From positions 1-56,573 of the forward strand of contig CANHIY010000005.1 in the NCBI GenBank assembly GCA_947461175.1: DNA of 56,573 bases, in the 5' to 3' direction. Source of the DNA: Bacteriovoracaceae bacterium (GTDB lineage Bacteria > Bdellovibrionota > Bacteriovoracia > Bacteriovoracales > Bacteriovoracaceae). Shown piece after piece: positions 52,147-56,573 of the stretch (position 1 is its first letter; each line of letters opens with the position of its first letter). The notes beneath the pieces are model-generated. The model saw nothing but the letters and a program-made list of their open reading frames with translations. It was not told the DNA's origin and searched no databases. Made by a program: the position numbers and the translations under genes.

Positions 52147-52901
52147 TAAGATTTTTTGTTTTAATTTTAATTTTAATCCCAAATATTTGTTTGTCATCTG
52201 GCAAAATTCATTTCGAATTATCTGAAGATAGAGTCATGCAGGGAAGTTTGATAAAGTCGAAATTTAAGTTTCAGCAAAATTCAGAGCAAAGCCTTCGTAT
52301 AGAAAATCTTGAAGGGATATCAATTGGGGATACAATCTATATTAATGAACTTTCGCTTGTGAATGGTGATTCAGATGGAAAGATCATAAATGGTGATGCA
52401 TCTATTATCTTCATTAAGGTCCCTGAAAAATCAAATTTAGAGCATAAAATAGATGGATTTAATATTGAGGCAACTTGGACACAAGTTGACATCTTGCCAA
52501 CAGAATTACCAGAAGATTTACTTTTAGGTGAGTTTAATTTTCCCGACACAAAAAGAGTGATCCTCTGGATTGCCATAGGGGTAGGGATTTTATTTTTTCT
52601 TGTCCTTATATTTCTTTATTGGATGAAGAGGAAGAATCTTAAGTTTAAAAAGCTTAAAAAAATAAATATTAAAAATAGCCTTTTATCTCCAGTTTCCTAC
52701 AATGAAGTGGTTCATATATGGGAAATGAAACATGATATTTTGAAAGTCTTCCCTGACCTTGGAGATGAGTTTAAGAAACTTGAAACGGTATTATTTAGAT
52801 ACCAATTCAAGCCTCACCGAAGTAAGTCAGAGGAGGAAGAAGTCTTGGTTGCATATAGAAAATTTATTGATTCTATCAAGGGTGGGTTTGATGGAGTTTA
52901 A
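52143..52901 (+). CDS. Secreted/membrane-anchored protein of the bat operon, DUF4381-like
   Basis: 252 residues: signal peptide (residues 1-19, ending CLSSG), an extracytoplasmic beta-rich domain (about 20-135), one membrane span (about 138-160) and a charged cytoplasmic tail with helices (FPDLGDEFKKLETVLFRYQF). Equivalent genes (BatD-like or DUF4381) often lie between DUF58 and batA. GTG start overlapping DUF58 by four bases; the batA ATG overlaps its end by 11 bases. Confidence 0.65.
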   Translation: MIRFFVLILILIPNICLSSGKIHFELSEDRVMQGSLIKSKFKFQQNSEQSLRIENLEGISIGDTIYINELSLVNGDSDGKIINGDASIIFIKVPEKSNLEHKIDGFNIEATWTQVDILPTELPEDLLLGEFNFPDTKRVILWIAIGVGILFFLVLIFLYWMKRKNLKFKKLKKINIKNSLLSPVSYNEVVHIWEMKHDILKVFPDLGDEFKKLETVLFRYQFKPHRSKSEEEEVLVAYRKFIDSIKGGFDGV

Positions 52902-53868
52902 GCACCCCATGCTTGTCTGGATAGGCGTTATCGCTTCTCTTTTATGGAGTGTTGATTACTGGAAAGTATTTCATAAAGCTCAGCTCTATTTTCCCATTAC
53001 TAAATCAAAATTCAGTTCTGTAAAATTCTTAATAAGACTTTTTTTATTTATAATTGGAGTTCTGGGGTGGGCCTATCTAAGTTATTCACTTATGCAGCCA
53101 AGAAAAGCACAAAAATTTTCTCCTACAAACATTGAAGTAAACGACATCGTTCTTTGTATCGATGTGTCTAGATCTATGTTAGCTGAGGATATTAGACCGA
53201 ATAGGTTAGAAGTTGCTAAGCAGAGGATCAGGGAGTTTGCAAAACTAAGACCGACGGATAGAATTTCTATTGTTATCTTTTCTGAAAAAGTCCTAACCCT
53301 GCTGCCTCTTACAACGGATCCATCCTTAGTGGATCAAGTGCTGTCTGAAATATCGATTGGATATTTAGGAAGTGGAACCAATATTGGGGATGGGCTGGCC
53401 CTAAGTGTTGCAAGAGCACTTAATAGTGAGGCAAAAAATAAAGTGATAGTTCTTCTCACAGACGGAGTTGCGAATGTGGGTACAATGACGCCAATGCAAG
53501 CTGCAGAAGAAGCAAAAAAATATGGAATCAAAGTTTATACCATTGGTCTTGGAACTGATGAGGATGCCAAAATTCCTGTTGGAAACGGTGTTTTCGGTAC
53601 ACAGTACCAACTCATTCCTGGAGGATCAATTGATTACAAGGTTCTGAATGAGATTTCAGAAATGACGGGAGGAAAATTTTATCCTGCTAAAAGTGATCAA
53701 GCTCTCAAAAATATATTAGAGGATATTCAAAAATTAGAAAAAACTAAAATAAAAATAAACAATCAGATCGTTTATGATGAGCAGTTTTACTTTTATCTTG
53801 TAGTGGGGATTGTTCTTCTTTTTAGTGTTGAGATCATCCGGCGCATCCTTCTCAAGGATATTCTATGA
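52891..53868 (+). CDS. batA: BatA-like VWA membrane protein
   Basis: 325 residues: two N-terminal membrane spans (about 5-20 and 45-68), a von Willebrand A domain with MIDAS DVSRS, SGTN and TDGVAN (about 85-285), and a C-terminal span (about 300-318). The start at 52891 follows AAGGGTGGG and gives the normal N-terminal MEFKHPML; the in-frame codons before it belong to the preceding gene's other frame. Stop overlaps batB/C by four bases as ATGA. Confidence 0.9.
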   Translation: MEFKHPMLVWIGVIASLLWSVDYWKVFHKAQLYFPITKSKFSSVKFLIRLFLFIIGVLGWAYLSYSLMQPRKAQKFSPTNIEVNDIVLCIDVSRSMLAEDIRPNRLEVAKQRIREFAKLRPTDRISIVIFSEKVLTLLPLTTDPSLVDQVLSEISIGYLGSGTNIGDGLALSVARALNSEAKNKVIVLLTDGVANVGTMTPMQAAEEAKKYGIKVYTIGLGTDEDAKIPVGNGVFGTQYQLIPGGSIDYKVLNEISEMTGGKFYPAKSDQALKNILEDIQKLEKTKIKINNQIVYDEQFYFYLVVGIVLLFSVEIIRRILLKDIL

Positions 53869-55628
53869 ACTTTAATCAGTTAGGATATGTAATTCCACTT
53901 TTAGTTATTTTTATCGTTTTTGTTTTTATTCTTATGAGGATGGAGAAGAAATTTTTTGAATTCATTAAATTACATTGGTTCTATTGCAGAAGTACTTTAA
54001 GCTATTTTTCTACTTTTCTTTATATTCTTGGGATGGGAGGCCTTCTTCTAAGCCTTCTGGATCTTCGTGGGGCAGAAGAAAAAATTAAAACACCTGCTCC
54101 AACAGAGAGAACGATCATTTTGATAGATACATCAGCCAGTATGTTGGCAGAAGATGTAAAACCAAGCAGACTAAAAAAAGCTGTTTTAATTGCAAAGCAT
54201 TTTGCAAGAAAAGCTGTTGGTCATCAACTTTCAATTATTGCATTTGCTGAAATTCATAAAAAAATTGTACCCTTTACCAATGACCTAGATCTTATAGACG
54301 CTCGTCTTGAATCTTTAGAAAATTTGAGAAACCACTACGGCTCTTCTGCTCTCTCAGTGGCTATTCAGGAAAGCGTTCAATATTTCAAAGAGATAGATTC
54401 TGACTTTAAGGGAAATATTGTTGTTGTAACAGATGGTGAAGAAACCTCTGAAGGTATCGAACTTAAGATACCAAATAACATTAAAGTCGCACTTGTTGGC
54501 GTGGGAACAACCAATGGAGGGAAAATACCTTTGGATGACGGTAGAGGTTTCCGAATTGATTATAAAAGAGAACGAGGTAAAGAAGTTATCACAAAACTTA
54601 ATGAAAATTTCTTTAAGACACTGGCGAGCGAGAATTCAGGAATAAGATATTGGATTACTAGTAGTTATTCTCTGCCTTCAGATGAAATCATTAATTTTTT
54701 CAGAGGAGAAAATGCATCAACCGGTCAAGAGCAGGATATGATCATTAGACCTGTCATGATGGAGTGGATAGTTGTCCCTTCACTCATCTTTTTAATTGTA
54801 TCTTATTTTTTTAAGTCCATTCGGATATTTACCCTTGGCATTTTTTTTATATTGAGTCCTGTTTTTTCACAAGAGACTGATGTGAAATTAAGTCCCGAAA
54901 CTTCACTCAAGCTAGAGAAACTGCAAACTGGAAAACTAAGTAGGTATGAAAAAATAAAACTTGCTGATGAATTGTATAAGTCAGGCATTAAAGAAGAGGC
55001 AGTTGCACTCTACGAGGAGAATTTACCGGACAATCTGGATCCAGAGATACCACCTGAGGCCTATCTTAATTATGGGACAACATTAATAGATAAAGGTGAC
55101 ATAAAGAAAGCATTATCTGTTTATCAGAAATTATCTAGTTCGCTTGATAAAACAGAGAGGTCAAAAAAAATACAAGACATGATGAATAAAAATGCACTTT
55201 CATTTTTTAAATTGCAGGAGAAAAAGAAAAAAGAGCAGGAAGAGAAAGATAAACAAAGTAAGGACTCTGAAAATAAAGATCAAAGTAAGGATTCAAAAGA
55301 TAATCAAGATCAAGGTCGTACCGGTAAACAGGAAAACCAAAAAAAACAGGGCTCTGGATCTGATTCTGGAGAGGAAGAAAAGAATAAAAATGAATCAAGC
55401 AAAGATGAACCCAATAAAAGTGGTGATGAGCAAAACAAGGAAAATGATTCAGATCAAAAGGATAACACAGATCCAAAGAACCAGGAGTCCAAGCCACTTC
55501 CCGCTAAAAAAGTGCCAGCTAAGTTAAAGCAGTTGATGTCCGATGATAGACAACTCCAAATGAAAAGAATTGAAAATGGAACTAGAGATCTTAACCGTGT
55601 TAAATCCAGAAAAAGTAAGGATTGGTAG
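53865..55628 (+). CDS. BatB/BatC fusion: VWA domain plus TPR and charged tail
   Basis: 587 residues. N-terminal two spans, VWA domain (about 75-275) with MIDAS DTSAS and VTDGEE, a further span (about 304-330), then a periplasmic part with TPR-like repeats (about 365-450; LNYGTTLIDKGDIKKALSVYQKL) as in BatC, ending in a ~100-residue Lys/Glu/Asp/Ser/Gln-rich low-complexity tail (55220-55490). Separate batB and batC are usual; here they are joined. In-frame and uninterrupted, so a true fusion. The low-complexity tail also creates a spurious antisense frame. Confidence 0.85.
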   Translation: MNFNQLGYVIPLLVIFIVFVFILMRMEKKFFEFIKLHWFYCRSTLSYFSTFLYILGMGGLLLSLLDLRGAEEKIKTPAPTERTIILIDTSASMLAEDVKPSRLKKAVLIAKHFARKAVGHQLSIIAFAEIHKKIVPFTNDLDLIDARLESLENLRNHYGSSALSVAIQESVQYFKEIDSDFKGNIVVVTDGEETSEGIELKIPNNIKVALVGVGTTNGGKIPLDDGRGFRIDYKRERGKEVITKLNENFFKTLASENSGIRYWITSSYSLPSDEIINFFRGENASTGQEQDMIIRPVMMEWIVVPSLIFLIVSYFFKSIRIFTLGIFFILSPVFSQETDVKLSPETSLKLEKLQTGKLSRYEKIKLADELYKSGIKEEAVALYEENLPDNLDPEIPPEAYLNYGTTLIDKGDIKKALSVYQKLSSSLDKTERSKKIQDMMNKNALSFFKLQEKKKKEQEEKDKQSKDSENKDQSKDSKDNQDQGRTGKQENQKKQGSGSDSGEEEKNKNESSKDEPNKSGDEQNKENDSDQKDNTDPKNQESKPLPAKKVPAKLKQLMSDDRQLQMKRIENGTRDLNRVKSRKSKDW

Positions 55629-55630
55629 TT

Positions 55631-56573
55631 ATGAAATTAGCAATTTTTCTGATAGTTAGTTTTTTAAGTTACAGTCTTTTTGCTGATGAATTAAAAGTTG
55701 ATATCAACCCTAGAAGACCTGTTGCTGGCGAGGTTTTTCAAGCTTACTTTCGGGTCTTTACCACTGACTCGGAAATGCCTAATATAAATTTTAGTCCAGA
55801 AAATCTGGAGGTTGTTGGTAAATCCAATCAAGGCATATCAACGAGAACCATATACGCAAATGGTAAATTAACTGTTACCAGAGAGCTAACAATTGTCTAT
55901 GATCTCGTTGCCGCTAAAGCTGGTGTTTCTAGTCTAAGAAACATCAACGTTCAGCTTAGTCAGGGTAACATCAGGCATCCCAGTTTAACCATCGAGATTT
56001 TTAGAGAACCTCAGGAGATTTCTGAAGTATTTATTCAGGCAGATGTGCCTAAAAAATCACTTTATCTTGGGGAGGGCGTTGTTGTCCGTTACTACCTTTA
56101 CAGCAAAGTCCCGGTAAGTAACCTAGATATAAAAAAATACCCTAAGTTAAATCATTTCTTAAAGCGTTTCCTACAGGAGCCTGAGCAAACAGAAAGAGTT
56201 TTAGTTGATGGTCAGACCTACATGCGCACACAAATTTATGCCGCAAAACTTTTTCCGGAAAAGGTTGGGGAACTAAAGATTGATTCTTTAAAAATGACTG
56301 CGTCCTATGCGAGTGCAAGGGCCAATGATCCTTTTAGTGCGTTTGGAATCAATCAAACGATGCGAAATAAAACCATGACTAGCGAAGTGGTCAAAATTGA
56401 TGTTCTTCCTTTGCCAGAGCCAGTGCCAACTGATTTCACTGGTCTTGTTGGAGAGCATGAATTTCAACTGCAAACTAATCAAACAAAACTGATTGTTAAT
56501 GAACCTCTTGAGATAAAATTAACGGTTACTGGCAATGGAGCACTTGAAAACGTTGATTCACCGGTACTCTTAA
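55631..56573 (+). CDS. batD: BatD-like oxygen-tolerance protein, cut by window end
   Basis: Open from the ATG at 55631 to the last base, about 314 residues so far. Signal peptide (ends SLFA), then repeated beta-sandwich segments: LKVDINPRRPVAGEVFQAYFRV, the IFREPQEISEVFIQADVPKKSLYLGEGVVVRYYLY module, a YPKLNHFLKRFLQEPEQTERVLVDGQTY stretch, DPFSAFG and LPLPEPVPTDFTGLVGEHEF, characteristic of BatD. Expected C-terminal span lies beyond the window. Two bases after the batB/C stop. Confidence 0.9.
   Translation, partial: MKLAIFLIVSFLSYSLFADELKVDINPRRPVAGEVFQAYFRVFTTDSEMPNINFSPENLEVVGKSNQGISTRTIYANGKLTVTRELTIVYDLVAAKAGVSSLRNINVQLSQGNIRHPSLTIEIFREPQEISEVFIQADVPKKSLYLGEGVVVRYYLYSKVPVSNLDIKKYPKLNHFLKRFLQEPEQTERVLVDGQTYMRTQIYAAKLFPEKVGELKIDSLKMTASYASARANDPFSAFGINQTMRNKTMTSEVVKIDVLPLPEPVPTDFTGLVGEHEFQLQTNQTKLIVNEPLEIKLTVTGNGALENVDSPVLL

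Noticed and set aside
55207-55527. Overlapping frames on both strands across the batB/C tail
   Set aside because: Shadows of the low-complexity AAA/GAA/AAG-rich tail; codon bias alone creates open frames.
1-56573. Insertion sequences, prophage genes or CRISPR repeats
   Set aside because: No transposase, integrase, phage or Cas motif and no regularly spaced repeats were seen.

Overview
The window is a compact, AT-rich stretch of a Gram-negative, flagellated bacterial chromosome. It most resembles Bdellovibrionota, probably the Bacteriovorax/Halobacteriovorax side. The clues are an MglA-type GTPase beside a roadblock protein, RNase J in a genome that also has MraY, a meso-diaminopimelate MurE and an LPS heptose gene, flagellin and flagellar filament genes, and a complete division/cell-wall (dcw) cluster. 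This placement is inferred from gene content and codon bias; no rRNA gene is present to confirm it. I saw no tRNA, rRNA, CRISPR array, insertion sequence or prophage.

Layout. 1-3.3 kb (+): YbaB (cut by the window edge), RecR, a roadblock protein, MglA, DksA-like protein and methylthioadenosine phosphorylase, tightly packed and running into the dcw cluster. 3.3-20 kb (+): rsmH, ftsL-like, ftsI, murE, murF, mraY, murD-like, ftsW, murG, murC, murB, ftsQ-like, ftsA, ftsZ, many overlapping by 1-35 bases, closed by a hairpin terminator. 20-23 kb (-): a zinc-finger membrane protein, RNase J and uridine kinase. 23-26.2 kb (+): prmA, rsmE, an RDD membrane protein, rfaE2-type heptose adenylyltransferase and a small unknown gene. 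26.3-28.8 kb (+): flagellin under a sigma-28-type promoter, a PilZ protein and an LpxH-like phosphoesterase. 28.8-37.1 kb (-): fliD, fliS, a FliT-like gene, a glycosyltransferase-9-like protein, a histidine kinase and receiver pair, nadK and recN. 37.3-42.9 kb: a polytopic membrane protein, a short possibly leaderless gene, nth (-), rlmE, a small transpeptidase and lepB. 43-47 kb (-): a polytopic membrane protein and mutS2. 47-50.4 kb (+): an RqcH/NFACT protein that starts head-to-head with mutS2, a secreted protein and an RlmI-like methyltransferase. 50.4 kb to the end (+): a moxR-DUF58-batA-batB/C-batD (aerotolerance-type) operon, with batD cut by the window end.

Most striking observations. 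(1) The only MurD in the dcw cluster has lost the P-loop lysine (Arg instead), the DH.D metal motif and most remembered D-glutamate contacts, while MurC, MurE and MurF next to it keep all of theirs; it looks like a pseudo-ligase or a re-specialised enzyme. (2) fliD can only begin at a CUG (or AUU) codon placed behind a perfect AGGAGG; the first ATG would remove 30 conserved N-terminal residues. (3) mutS2 and an rqcH homologue that keeps the DR motif are divergently paired with abutting or overlapping start codons, suggesting a ribosome-collision rescue and quality-control locus. (4) A 93-codon unknown gene has a near-consensus promoter whose predicted start site falls on the ATG, so it is a candidate leaderless gene. 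(5) A degenerate glycosyltransferase-like protein sits inside the flagellar filament operon.
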